A DNA stretch of 64,000 nucleotides, taken from Lapidilactobacillus achengensis (GTDB lineage Bacteria; Bacillota; Bacilli; Lactobacillales; Lactobacillaceae). Numbering within the stretch: the first letter of the stretch is position 1; each line of letters opens with the position of its first letter. The position numbers and the translations under genes were made by a program. Positions 26,467 through 35,650 of this stretch are shown in pieces. Location: contig NZ_RHOV01000004.1 of assembly GCF_003946655.1 (NCBI RefSeq), positions 1 to 64,000 on the forward strand. Direction: 5' to 3'. The notes under the pieces are model-generated. The model ran no database searches. It saw only the letters and a list, made by a program, of their open reading frames with translations, and had not been told where the DNA came from.

Positions 26467-26780
26467 TGATTCAAGTATTATTTGTTTGTTCGCAGGGTAT
26501 GTCAAGTGCCATCGCAGAGAAGGCGCTTCTTGAGGAAGCTAAGAAACAAAATGTAGATCTTGACGCACAGGCAGTGAGTACTCAACTTGTGGAGAAGGCA
26601 CTGAATAAGACAAAGTTTGATGTGCTTTTGGTTGCACCACAAATTAAGCATCGGTATTCCATTATGAAAGAGTATGCAGATGCTCATAATATTCCGGCAG
26701 TTCAAATTGAGCCAATGGCATATTCACCACTAGGCGGGAAGAAATTGTTGAAAGAAGTTCAGGACGCATTGGGAAGGTAG
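26466..26780 (+). CDS. PTS Lac-family EIIB
   Basis: The protein has 104 residues. Cys8 in LFVCSQGMSSA is the phosphorylated Cys of the P-loop, the LacE/CelA-type signature. Stop and start overlap with the EIIC gene (TAATG). It passes phosphate from EIIA to the incoming sugar. Confidence 0.93.
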   Translation: MIQVLFVCSQGMSSAIAEKALLEEAKKQNVDLDAQAVSTQLVEKALNKTKFDVLLVAPQIKHRYSIMKEYADAHNIPAVQIEPMAYSPLGGKKLLKEVQDALGR

Positions 26781-26785
26781 CTACA

Positions 26786-27049
26786 ATGAGAAAACGAATT
26801 CTGTTATATGGTGATACATCCTTTGGTGGGGCCAAATATTTTGCTCAGCAGATTGCTACACTGAACGGTGTGCGTGGGTTTGCAAAAAAGGACTCACAAA
26901 AAATCACTGTTGAAGCACAAGCAAATCAAGACAAGCTATTAAAGTTCGTTGAGCAAGTTTCTAAGGGCAACCAATTTTTTAAAGTGACCAAAGTGGAAGT
27001 AGCAGATATCGAAGACGTTGATGGCGAAAAGACGTTCTCCATTAAATGA
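26786..27049 (+). CDS. Acylphosphatase-like small protein, catalytic residues not conserved
   Basis: The protein has 87 residues. The order GGAKYFAQQIATLNGVRGFAKK, then a TVEAQAN strand, LLKFVEQVSKG helix and a VTKVEV strand follows the acylphosphatase fold. Acylphosphatases need the Arg of VQGVxFR and the Asn of GWVRN; here these positions read GGAKYF and GFAKK, so normal activity is doubtful. It starts five bases after EIIB and is followed closely by a membrane protein. It might bind a phosphorylated ligand or regulate the PTS. The fold call is my inference from pattern. Confidence 0.55.
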   Translation: MRKRILLYGDTSFGGAKYFAQQIATLNGVRGFAKKDSQKITVEAQANQDKLLKFVEQVSKGNQFFKVTKVEVADIEDVDGEKTFSIK

Positions 27050-27063
27050 TTGGAGACAATTTT

Positions 27064-27363
27064 ATGAATTTTTTTGGAATGTTGCTCTTCTTTTTAATGG
27101 TATTGGTCGTTGGGTCGCTATTATATAAATCAAAGTTTTTGATGAAGACTCCGATCACGTTTTATGTCACGTATTCATTATTATTTGTTCTTTCTGGAAT
27201 TGGAATCATCGTTTCATCGAAAGAAACATTACGGCTTATTTCAGTTTTTATACTTGCGCTGTCGTTATTCGTACTTTATTTGAAACTGAATTCCGTTTTT
27301 AGAAAACGGCTTACGTTGATGGAGGCGGGTAATAAGAACAATATCAAAATCCAAAAAAAGTAA
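27064..27363 (+). CDS. Small three-span membrane protein in the PTS operon
   Basis: The protein has 99 residues from the ATG at 27064, nine bases after TTGGAG; a frame from 27046 overlaps the previous stop. Hydrophobic stretches at about residues 1-19, 30-50 and 55-75 are followed by a basic tail (KNNIKIQKK). No family is recognised. Its place among PTS genes suggests an accessory of the transporter. Confidence 0.6.
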   Translation: MNFFGMLLFFLMVLVVGSLLYKSKFLMKTPITFYVTYSLLFVLSGIGIIVSSKETLRLISVFILALSLFVLYLKLNSVFRKRLTLMEAGNKNNIKIQKK

Positions 27364-27384
27364 TTTATCGAAGGGTGACTGATT

Positions 27385-28290
27385 ATGGATGTCCTAAAAA
27401 TGATTGCTCAATCAGATAAATTGATGTCGGCTTCAGAACGAAAGGTCGCGGATTTCATTCTACACAACCCTCAACAAGCGGTTACAATGACAATTGATCA
27501 AATTGCTTCAGAGGTGAGAGTTAGCACAACGACAGTCAACCGATTCTATAAAGTGCTTAATGTTAAGAGCTTTTCAGAGTTCAAGATAATGCTGTCATCA
27601 GCGGTTGCTTCATCGGCCTTGAAGGGAAAAAACACCAGCGAGATTGATGATATATTCTATAAGGATTTGGAGAAATCCGACAGTATTGATGGGATTGCTG
27701 ATAAATTAATGAATAACACATTAAAGGCTTATCAGGGCACAATTGCTAGACTTGAGAGTAGTGTGGCCGAAAATGTTTGTAAGACGATGTTTGAAGCAAA
27801 CGAAGTATTCATTTTTGGTGTTGGGGCATCAGCATTATCTGCGGAGAATATGGTTCAAAAGTGGAACAGAATCGGGAAAAGATTACAGTATTCACCTGAC
27901 TTAAATATGTTGTTAACACAAATGGTTACAGCAAAAAAGCCGGCTTTGCTATTTCTGATTTCTGACTCGGGAGAATCGCCGGATTTAATATACGCTGCAA
28001 AATATGCGAAATCACACGGAATACAGATTGCCACGTTAACGGGACCCTCAAATAACTCATTGTCAAAAATTGGTGACTACCAACTTCAAACCGCATTGAC
28101 GTTTGAGGGCGAGTACCGAATTGCAGCGACAATATCACTTTCGGCCCAATTCTTTTTGATAAATATTATTTTTTACAGATACGTAAATCTTTTCGAATAT
28201 GATTCGGTCCAGATGTTGGAACAGACACATGACTCTCTGAGTAAATTTAAGAAAAGTATTCGGATTATAGAGGACAAAAATGGTAAATAA
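27385..28290 (+). CDS. murR: RpiR/MurR-type regulator (HTH + SIS)
   Basis: The protein has 301 residues. The N-terminal HTH_6 domain is about residues 1-77 (ASERKVADFILHNPQQAVTMTIDQIA, VSTTTVNRFYKVLNV). The SIS sugar-isomerase-like domain is about residues 110-270 (IFGVGASALSAENMVQKW, LISDSGESPDLI). Such regulators sense sugar phosphates; in E. coli MurR senses MurNAc-6-phosphate. Gene order (before mupG and murQ) makes the same ligand likely here. It overlaps mupG by 11 bases. The symbol is by context only. Confidence 0.82.
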   Translation: MDVLKMIAQSDKLMSASERKVADFILHNPQQAVTMTIDQIASEVRVSTTTVNRFYKVLNVKSFSEFKIMLSSAVASSALKGKNTSEIDDIFYKDLEKSDSIDGIADKLMNNTLKAYQGTIARLESSVAENVCKTMFEANEVFIFGVGASALSAENMVQKWNRIGKRLQYSPDLNMLLTQMVTAKKPALLFLISDSGESPDLIYAAKYAKSHGIQIATLTGPSNNSLSKIGDYQLQTALTFEGEYRIAATISLSAQFFLINIIFYRYVNLFEYDSVQMLEQTHDSLSKFKKSIRIIEDKNGK

Positions 28291-29371
28291 AATAGGGATT
28301 TCAATATATCCCAATAGAGCAAGTTTTGAGGAAAATAAACAGTATCTGGAAGTTGCGAGAAAATTAGGATTCAAAAGAGTCTTTACCTCCCTGCTAGAAC
28401 TCAATGACAATCAAACTTTAAATGAATTTAAAGAGATAAACTTGTTTGCAAAGAAGTTAGGGCTAGAAGTTGAAATAGATATTAACCCTAGGCTGTTTAA
28501 GAAACTTGACATTTCTTATAATGATCTCTCTTTTTTTAAGGATATGGGTGCATGGGGAATAAGGTTAGACCAAGGCTTTACCGGTAAGGAAGAAGCTCAA
28601 ATGACATACAATCCGTATGATTTGAAGATTGAGATTGGTATGAGCTCAACACCGGAACGAATTCGGCAAATACTGCAATATAATCCAAAAATTGAGAATT
28701 TGATGGGATCACATAACTTTTATCCGCATAGATATACCGGATTAAGCAAGGAACACTTTGATTATTGTAATGATGTTTACCATCAATGCAGTGTTAATTC
28801 GGCGGCGTTTATTACTTCCCAAGTTGGAAAGCAAGGTGCCGCAATTATGAATGAAGGGCTATGTACACTTGAGTTGCATCGAGATTTATCAATTGATTCC
28901 CAATTTAAATTTTATCAATTAACAAATTCAGTAAATGATGTACTGATAGGCAATGCGTTTGCAAGTCAGATAGAACTAAAAAAAATATCGGATTGCATGA
29001 GTGCGCCTTATCCTTCGCTTAAGGTCAATATTGAAAAGGGAATAACTTCGTTAGAGCAAGAGGTTTTAACCGAGAATTTACATTATTATCGGGGAGACGT
29101 ATCAGATTATCTGATTCGATCAACTCTGACTAGGGTGAAGTACAGAGATAGAGATTTTCCTGCTCACAACTGTAATGCTACAATTCAAAAAGGCGATGTA
29201 TTGATTGATAATAACGGATACGGTCAATATAAAGGAGAAACACAAATTGCTTTAAGGAGTTTCCCTAATAATGGCAGAATCAATGTGGTTGGTCGAATTG
29301 ATTCGGATGACGTTTATTTGTTGGATTATCTAAAACCCTGGTCGCATTTTAATTTTGAAGTGGTTGACTAG
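28280..29371 (+). CDS. mupG: MupG-family (DUF871) 6-phospho-N-acetylmuramidase, copy 1
   Basis: The protein has 363 residues. The start IGISIYPNRASFEENKQYLE and the C-terminal ELVVVG-like swivel domain (GDVLIDNNGYGQYKGETQIAL) are typical of DUF871/MupG: a TIM barrel plus a small cyclophilin-like domain. In Staphylococcus aureus MupG splits MurNAc-6-phosphate-GlcNAc inside the cell into MurNAc-6-phosphate and GlcNAc. MurQ and a kinase nearby would process both products. The gene is low in G+C compared with copy 2 at 33371, with which it shares only moderate similarity. Confidence 0.85.
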   Translation: MVNKIGISIYPNRASFEENKQYLEVARKLGFKRVFTSLLELNDNQTLNEFKEINLFAKKLGLEVEIDINPRLFKKLDISYNDLSFFKDMGAWGIRLDQGFTGKEEAQMTYNPYDLKIEIGMSSTPERIRQILQYNPKIENLMGSHNFYPHRYTGLSKEHFDYCNDVYHQCSVNSAAFITSQVGKQGAAIMNEGLCTLELHRDLSIDSQFKFYQLTNSVNDVLIGNAFASQIELKKISDCMSAPYPSLKVNIEKGITSLEQEVLTENLHYYRGDVSDYLIRSTLTRVKYRDRDFPAHNCNATIQKGDVLIDNNGYGQYKGETQIALRSFPNNGRINVVGRIDSDDVYLLDYLKPWSHFNFEVVD

Positions 29372-29401
29372 TTGTGAGTTGGATTTAAGGAGATATAAAG
29401 T

Positions 29402-30289
29402 GTGTTAGAAGACTTGTCAACAGAAAAATCAAATCCTAAAACAATGTCGCTAGATGAAATGTCGACTTCAGAAATCCTTTCAGAAATGAATACCGAAGAT
29501 GCTTTAATTAGTCGAGTTGTTGGGTCACAACTAAGAACCATTAAGAAAGTTGTTGACGATATTGTTTATTCACTAAATAATTCTGGTCGCTTAGTTTATA
29601 TCGGTGCTGGAACAAGTGGACGATTAGGTGTCCTAGATGCGGTTGAATGTGAACCAACCTTCGGAGCAGGCGAGTCTGAGATAATTGCTTTGATTGCCGG
29701 TGGCCCTCAGGCGATGTTTCATGCGCAGGAAGGAGCAGAAGACTCCGAAGCGTTGGGACGTGAGGATTTAAAAAAGATTAATCTAACTGAAATGGATACG
29801 GTTGTTGGCATTACAGCCAGTGGTAGGACGCCGTATGTTATTGGTGCGATTAATTATGCAAAAGAGATTAACGCAAGTCTTGCTGGTATTACATGTAATA
29901 GAAATACCGAGATAGCTAAGATTACTCAGAATTGTGTTGAATTAAATGTAGGGCCAGAAATCCTAACAGGATCGACAAGATTGAAGGCTGGATCTGCTCA
30001 GAAAATGGTTCTGAACATGTTATCAACGGTAAGCATGATAAAAGTAGGTAAAGTTTACGGTAATTTGATGGTTGATTTGCATGCGACTAATGAAAAACTA
30101 ATAGACAGGGCGATTAGAATTATTAAGGATACGACTGGTGTTAGTAGTTCGGTAGCTTTAAGTGAATTGAAGAAAGCTAATGGTAGTACAAAGGTTGCCA
30201 TCGTTGCCTTGTTGCGGGATATCAGTCCAACGCGTGCCCGCGAGCTGATTGAAAAAAATGGTGGTTTTATTCGAGGTATTGTTAGATAG
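29402..30289 (+). CDS. murQ: N-acetylmuramic acid 6-phosphate etherase
   Basis: The protein has 295 residues, full length for MurQ. The SIS domain carries GAGTSGRLGVLDAVECEPTFG, in which the Glu of VECEPTFG is the catalytic acid, and GITASGRTPYV. It converts MurNAc-6-phosphate to GlcNAc-6-phosphate and D-lactate. The start is a GTG with AAGGAGAT upstream. The stop at 30287-30289 is three bases from the IS1182-type element, so the coding frame appears unbroken, though the last residues could differ from the ancestral ones. Confidence 0.93.
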   Translation: MLEDLSTEKSNPKTMSLDEMSTSEILSEMNTEDALISRVVGSQLRTIKKVVDDIVYSLNNSGRLVYIGAGTSGRLGVLDAVECEPTFGAGESEIIALIAGGPQAMFHAQEGAEDSEALGREDLKKINLTEMDTVVGITASGRTPYVIGAINYAKEINASLAGITCNRNTEIAKITQNCVELNVGPEILTGSTRLKAGSAQKMVLNMLSTVSMIKVGKVYGNLMVDLHATNEKLIDRAIRIIKDTTGVSSSVALSELKKANGSTKVAIVALLRDISPTRARELIEKNGGFIRGIVR

Positions 30290-30292
30290 AAG

Positions 30293-32168
30293 AAGAGGCT
30301 AGGACACAATTCTAGTTTCAAAAATAAAAGCCCCAAAATTCCGAACTTTTTCGGAATTTTGGGGCTTTTTATGTAGGCATAGAAACCATCTTCTGGTAAC
30401 CTTAAATTCGACGAAAAAAATAAGTGTCAGGAGTTGGTCTCTATGTTTAAACAGTATAACAATAATCAAACCACTTTATCAATCCCCCCTTGAAATTAAA
30501 GTCAACGATCAACACGTTGTTCGCATTATTAGCTTGTTTGTGGACTCTATTCCGGATGATCTTATCCCACAAAGGGTAAACGCTCAACGCGGCCAGCGGC
30601 CGTATGATCCTCGCTTATTACTTAAAATGTTACTATTTGGCTATTTGCGTAATGTTACTTCCGCGTCAAAGCTAAGGGAAATGGCGGAAGAAAATATTCC
30701 GATGAAATGGCTCATTGGTGATCCCGATGTCACTCCCAGTGCCCGAACGATCAATCGTTTTAGGTCATCCAATACCGCGGCGACATTAATTAAGCAAATG
30801 TTTCTGCACTTTCGCTTCATGCTCCAGCAACTTAACTTGATTACAGATGAGGCGCTTTTTATTGATGGTACAAAGATCCTGGCCGATGCGAATAAGTATA
30901 GCTTCGTTTGGCGTGCCTCTGTGGAACGCTATGAACCCATCCTCGATCAGAAAGCCAATGAATTATTTGATGAACTCATTCAAAATAATATCAATCTCAA
31001 TGTTGACGCTGATGACCCTGATATTCTCAATAAGATGAAAAGCGCCGCATCTCAATTGGAACAGAAGGTCGCAGAGCTGACAACGGCCATCGATTCCGAG
31101 GCGGTCAAGCCTGGCGGCTCACCAAATAAGCGGCTTAGACGAAAGTACAAGCACTACCTTCATACACTGAAAAAAGACCTCATTCCGCGTAAAACTAAGT
31201 ATGTTGAGGCTCGTCACCTTTTCGGTGATCGAAATAGCTTCTCAAAAACTGACCATGATGCCACTTTTATGCGCATGAAAGAAGATCCGATGATGAATGG
31301 TCAGCTCAAGCCAGGATACAATGTCCAAATCGGCACGCAGTGCCAGTATGTACTCTACTATTACGTCTGCCAACGGCCCACAGACCAGCGAACGCTTGTA
31401 CCTTTCCTTGAACAGGTCGATCACCACTTTAACTATATCGTTGCTGATGCAGGATATGGTAGTGAATCTAACTATGATTACGTCATTGATGAGTACGGAG
31501 GTATTCCACTCATTCCGTACACAATGTACTTAAAAGAGCTCTCACGTAAATATCGGAAGGATATGTCGAAGCGTCAAAACTGGTTATATGAAAAGACTTT
31601 AGACCGTTATACCGATGATCACGGCGTCCAATTTGAAAAACATCGGGACTACTATCGAACAGATAAATACGGGACAACGAGGCACTTCGTAGAATATACA
31701 GCAGTTAATGCAGATACACCTGAGCTCTATTACTACGCGAATACAGATGGTGGTAACCTCCGTCGTATCAGCGTTAACCCACACTGGGAGGATCTGAAGA
31801 ATTCCGTCAAATCTAACCTCAGTGCAGACAAGACTGCTTCGATCTTCGCCAAACGGAAGTTTGAAGTTGAACCAGTTTTTGGGAATATTAAAACGAACAT
31901 GAATTTTATGCGCTTCTCAGTACGTGGAAAACGGGCAACCAATAACGAAATGGGATTGGTGTTTATGGCCGCTAACCTAAAAAAACTGACGAAGTCATTA
32001 TTAAGCAATGACAACCTATTGGCAAAATTTGAGCGTTTTATGGCGCTCTATTTGTGTACCCCAAAAATAGATCTGGCCGAAAAAAAGAAAAAAGATCGAA
32101 CATTCCCAAGGAAAACAGAATGTTCGATCGTCTTTATTTTTAGATTGGCAATTATGGCCGAGCCTCTT
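30293..32168 (+). mobile_element. IS1182-family insertion sequence (1876 bp)
   Basis: Ends match as imperfect inverted repeats: left AAGAGGCTAGGACACAATT (30293 onward) and the reverse complement of the right end AAGAGGCTCGGCCATAATT (to 32168). One transposase frame fills the element. A terminator hairpin lies inside each end: 30327-30370 and 32094-32137. I see no clear target duplication. It separates murQ from the kinase gene. A remnant of the same left end is at 3344-3424. Confidence 0.88.
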
Positions 32169-32177
32169 TTCGCATAA
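30443..32177 (+). pseudogene. IS1182-type transposase, frameshifted at a C6 run
   Basis: The natural start is the ATG at 30443 (MFKQYNNNQTTLSIP), as in IS1182 transposases, but the frame stops at 30491. After a run of six C (30484-30489) a shift of one base continues as LEIKVNDQHVVRIISLFVDSIP and runs 550 codons. Five C would restore one protein of about 578 residues. The DDE catalytic region (FIDGTKILADANKYSF, IVADAGYGSESNY, EVEPVFGNIKTN) is intact. The stop codon lies at 32175-32177, nine bases outside the inverted repeat. Either the gene is broken or the C run allows slippage; a shorter protein from about 30534 is less likely. Confidence 0.75.
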
Positions 32178-32211
32178 TTAATTTCAATATTTTCATATGG
32201 AGATGGTAACC

Positions 32212-33105
32212 ATGTCATTTATTATTGGCATCGACAGTGGGGGGACTCATATTGTCGGTCAGGCTTTTGATAAGCAAGGTGAGGTTGCGGCAGAAGCGTA
32301 TGGCGGCGTTGGTAATATTTTGCTTAATCCGCAAGAAACAATTGCCGATTTGAGAGATGTATTGAATCAGCTATTCCATAAATTGTTACCCGACAATTGT
32401 GATTATATTTTGATCGGAATTGCGGGTGTTGAAACAACGGGAAATTCTGAGAATATAGCACAAGAAATAGGCGCCGAGTTTGGTACTAAAACATATGTAA
32501 TCAGCGATGCCCAGTTAGCATTGCTGAATGGTCTTAAAGGGCATGATGGCACATTGATCATTGCTGGAACGGGATCAGTTATCTATGGTCGTCAGCAGCG
32601 CCAGTTGATTCGCTGTGGTGGCTGGGGTAATCTTCTCGGCGATACTGGGAGCGCCTATAAGATTACGGAACAAGCAATGAGAATTATCCTGCAACATCAC
32701 GACTTGGGGAAAGAGAGTAACTTGTTACCAACGATACTGATTTCGTTGAATGCTGCTGATGTCAAGCAGGCTGTTAGAAATTATTATTCGACCTCTAGAA
32801 AAGATATCGCGGCAATCGCAGAGGAGATTGCCGCCGCCTCTGAGCACGGGATACAAGATGCTACTGACGCGCTATCCCTTCAAGCAGAGGCGTTGGCGAC
32901 CGAAGCCTTGGGTCTTTTTGATCGCTATGAACAGCCAATTCCGAAGAAGATTGCTCTTTCCGGTTCTGTTTTAGTTCACAATGCATTTTATCGACAAACG
33001 CTCGTAAATCGACTGCGTCAAGTTTATCCTGATATTTCTGCATTTGTTGTTCAGACTAACAATGCACGCGGGGCTATTTTCTGGTCACGGTGGCAAACGA
33101 AATAA
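32212..33105 (+). CDS. BadF/BadG-type N-acetylhexosamine kinase
   Basis: The protein has 297 residues. FIIGIDSGGTHIVGQAF and the second phosphate loop GTLIIAGTGSVIYG, with GGWGNLLGDTGSAYK, are the ASKHA signature of the BcrAD/BadFG group that includes GlcNAc kinases and MurK. In this locus it would phosphorylate the GlcNAc released by MupG. The ATG at 32212 lies nine bases after GGAG. It was probably the next gene of the PTS-murQ operon before the IS insertion. Confidence 0.82.
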   Translation: MSFIIGIDSGGTHIVGQAFDKQGEVAAEAYGGVGNILLNPQETIADLRDVLNQLFHKLLPDNCDYILIGIAGVETTGNSENIAQEIGAEFGTKTYVISDAQLALLNGLKGHDGTLIIAGTGSVIYGRQQRQLIRCGGWGNLLGDTGSAYKITEQAMRIILQHHDLGKESNLLPTILISLNAADVKQAVRNYYSTSRKDIAAIAEEIAAASEHGIQDATDALSLQAEALATEALGLFDRYEQPIPKKIALSGSVLVHNAFYRQTLVNRLRQVYPDISAFVVQTNNARGAIFWSRWQTK

Positions 33106-33229
33106 AAAAATTTTTCACGCCCGAAATCGGTATATACCAATATCATTTTTCCCGACATCTTATAGCAACTAGCTTGTCTTCGTTTGGAATCAAGCGACCT
33201 AAACCAGTTATCGTTTTCCGGGTCAAATG

Positions 33230-33291
33230 GGCGTTTGAACGCCTTTATTTCAAGTATTACAGCGGTTTCTCAATTGATTCTGGTGTATAAT
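33230..33291 (+). promoter_or_regulatory. Possible promoter region of the second mupG
   Basis: A 14-base palindrome (GGCGTTTGAACGCC, 33230-33243) lies 42 bases upstream of TATAAT (33286-33291). The -35 box is weak, as expected for an activated or repressed promoter. Confidence 0.35.
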
Positions 33292-33370
33292 GTTTTTTGT
33301 AAATAAGCTGTCTCTGCGGTCGGATCAAATGACTACCGCTGGCAAAAATCAACGAAGGAGATTATTGATT

Positions 33371-34459
33371 ATGACAATGCGACAATTAGGCTTATCGATT
33401 TATCCTGATCACAGTACTTTTGAGGCGGACAAAGCCTATCTAGAACTGGGCCACAAATATGGTTTCAGCCGGATCTTCATGAGTATGTTGGAGATCAAGG
33501 GTTCTGTTGAAGAAACTAAAAATAAATTTCAAAAAATCATTGATGTTGGCAATGAGTTGGGCTATGCGACGGTTCTCGATGTGGCGCCGCGGATTTTCGA
33601 ACAACTGGGGATCAGCTATGACGATTTGAAATTCTTTAGCGACTTACACGTGGCTGGGATCCGTCTTGATGAAGGGTTCAACGGCGCGACTGAAGCGATG
33701 CTGTCTTATAATCCTTATGGCTTGATCGTTGAATTGAATATGAGTAATAATGTTGATTACCTTAACAACATTATTAGCTACCAAGCCAACACCCCATTCC
33801 TTTATGGTTGCCATAATTTCTATCCTCAGGTTGGGACTGGGTTACCTTACGATTTCTTCATGGAATGTACCGAACGCTTCCGCAAATTTGGCATCCATAC
33901 TGCCGCTTTCGTTGCTAGCCAAGTTGGCGATCAAGGTCCATGGAATGTTAATGACGGTTTGCCTACCTTGGAAATGGATCGCCGTTTACCAATCGAAGTG
34001 CAAGCGAAACATTTATTCGCCAGTGGTGGCATTGACGATGTGATCATTGGTAATGCTTACGCTTCTGAGGCCGAATTAGCGGCCTTGGCGCGGATCGATC
34101 GCTATCAAGTTCAATTCCACATTGATTTCGTGGATGCGGTCAATGACATTGAAAAAACCGTGGCGCTGAAGCCACAACATTTCCGTCGTGGCGATATGAA
34201 CAGCTTGGTGATCCGTTCGACGATGCCGCGGGTTACTTACAAAGACGTTCCTAACGCGCCGCATGATAACACCGAAGAATTTCAACGCGGTGATATTCTC
34301 GTCGGTAATGATGACTTTGGGATTTACAAGAATGAACTCCAAATCGTGCTCGAACCGCACAAAGAACCCCGCAAGAACAAGATCGGCAGTATCTCACCTG
34401 AAGAATTGATCCTGCTGGACTTCATTAAACCTTGGAGCAAATTCCGCTTCATCGACTAA
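33371..34459 (+). CDS. MupG-family (DUF871) 6-phospho-N-acetylmuramidase, copy 2
   Basis: The protein has 362 residues with the same architecture as copy 1 (LGLSIYPDHSTFEADKAYLE; VIRSTMPRVTYKDVP; GDILVGNDDFGIYKNELQIVL). GAAGGAG precedes the ATG. Base and codon use are GC-richer than copy 1 and fit the flanking chromosome, so this may be the resident copy and the other an acquired one. It may cleave a different phosphorylated disaccharide or the same one. Its own terminator follows. Confidence 0.85.
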   Translation: MTMRQLGLSIYPDHSTFEADKAYLELGHKYGFSRIFMSMLEIKGSVEETKNKFQKIIDVGNELGYATVLDVAPRIFEQLGISYDDLKFFSDLHVAGIRLDEGFNGATEAMLSYNPYGLIVELNMSNNVDYLNNIISYQANTPFLYGCHNFYPQVGTGLPYDFFMECTERFRKFGIHTAAFVASQVGDQGPWNVNDGLPTLEMDRRLPIEVQAKHLFASGGIDDVIIGNAYASEAELAALARIDRYQVQFHIDFVDAVNDIEKTVALKPQHFRRGDMNSLVIRSTMPRVTYKDVPNAPHDNTEEFQRGDILVGNDDFGIYKNELQIVLEPHKEPRKNKIGSISPEELILLDFIKPWSKFRFID

Positions 34460-34505
34460 TTGATCATAGTTTTCAACACCAAGAATTCTAGACCCTAATT
34501 TCTAG

Positions 34506-34552
34506 AAAAAGCTGACCATCGTTGATTTATTTGACGGTGGTCAGCTTTTTTT
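34506..34552 (+). terminator. Terminator after mupG copy 2
   Basis: AAAAGCTGACCA and TGGTCAGCTTTT arms and a T run end at 34552. Confidence 0.88.
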
Positions 34553-35052
34553 GGACTTTCGTTGGCGATTGATTTGAGTTGGCGTTCAACAACATCATTT
34601 AGACGCAGATTAAGGCGATGAGCGGGGGCAAGCAGACGCAAGGATTGCTTTCGCAAGCACACGTTGCTATTCAGTAACAGCATTTTCTTATAACATGATC
34701 TTATCGGATTAAGAAAGTGAGGTGGGTCATGTTATTTGGGCAGGTTGTTAACAATGTAACACAGTGCTTTGCTATTGACGCTTCGAGCAAAGTGGGTTCT
34801 CGCCGCAAAAGCATGTATAACAATTTTGGTGAAAACAAAGTAGATAGACATACTTGAATAATTTTCAAAGGAACCGTGCTCGAAATGCTGACTTTTTCCG
34901 TTAAGCATTATAATGGGGCTTTCTTTTACCAAAACACACAGACGGTCAAGAATGTAAGCACCACTAATCAGAAAATCCAGGTAGTATATGAGTAATAGCT
35001 ATCGGATTATCTTCATAGGTGTAAATCAAAAAAGATTGAGGTGGTCTCAATA
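34553..35052. other. Gene-free 500 bases
   Basis: No gene with start, ribosome site and plausible protein is seen; short reverse frames look random. GGTGGTCTCAATA just before 35053 gives the next gene a modest ribosome site. Confidence 0.5.
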
Positions 35053-35532
35053 ATGAAAAAGAAGACAAAATGGATTCTTCTATCGGTCGGGTTGCTTCTT
35101 CTAATCGGAGTTCTCGTCGTTCCCGCGTTAACTCGAAAGCCGCAGACCGAGGCCGTTTACCTTCGGGACTTAACATTCAGCCGTTCAGAGCAAGCTGAAA
35201 CAATTGATGAGGCATTCATTCATCAAAAGATTGGCGTCGTCACCGAGAAAGTTCCTCGTTCCCAAAAGCTCAAAACAAATGGCACATCAAATTTTATTTC
35301 CCAAGGAACAAAGATTTATCTATATGCTCCAAAAGAGGCAACCGATCAAAACTCCAGTTTTTATGGTGCAGTCTATAAAGACAAAAACGAAAAGTATCAA
35401 TTACTTATCTGTCAAAGTACGGAAGAAAACGCACGTAGATTCTTTTCTCTCTACCAAGATTATTTGACGGTATCTTATCATGATTTTCTTGCTAGTTTAA
35501 AAAAAGGCAACGGTATCATCGAAAAACAATAG
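35053..35532 (+). CDS. Small exported protein, paralogue of the 36935 gene
   Basis: The protein has 159 residues. A Lys-rich start and a hydrophobic stretch (WILLSVGLLLLIGVLVVPAL, about residues 6-25) make a signal anchor or signal peptide without a lipobox. The outer part reads AVYLRDLTFSRSEQAE, GTKIYLYAP, FYGAVYKDKNEKYQLLICQS and LYQDYLTVSYHDFLASL, each matching the paralogue. No family is recognised. The ATG at 35053 is chosen over a GTG at 35041. Confidence 0.6.
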   Translation: MKKKTKWILLSVGLLLLIGVLVVPALTRKPQTEAVYLRDLTFSRSEQAETIDEAFIHQKIGVVTEKVPRSQKLKTNGTSNFISQGTKIYLYAPKEATDQNSSFYGAVYKDKNEKYQLLICQSTEENARRFFSLYQDYLTVSYHDFLASLKKGNGIIEKQ

Positions 35533-35615
35533 TTTCTGATTGTCAATCCTCACTAAGGTGGTCAACTGAATGTGGTGCGCATCACCTATCAACGCTTGAC
35601 CACGTGAAAAAAATT

Positions 35616-35650
35616 AAAGGAGTCATCCGCACTTGCCGGGTGGCTCCTTT
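35616..35650 (+). terminator. Terminator with a TTGCCGG loop
   Basis: AAAGGAG (35616-35622) pairs with CTCCTTT (35644-35650). The inner stem CAC/GTG closes a loop TTGCCGG that differs by one base from the loops of the array at 4518-4791. Confidence 0.7.

Noticed and set aside
30285-32175. Target-site duplication of the IS1182-type element
   Set aside because: The bases outside the two ends do not match; either none was made or the ends have drifted.
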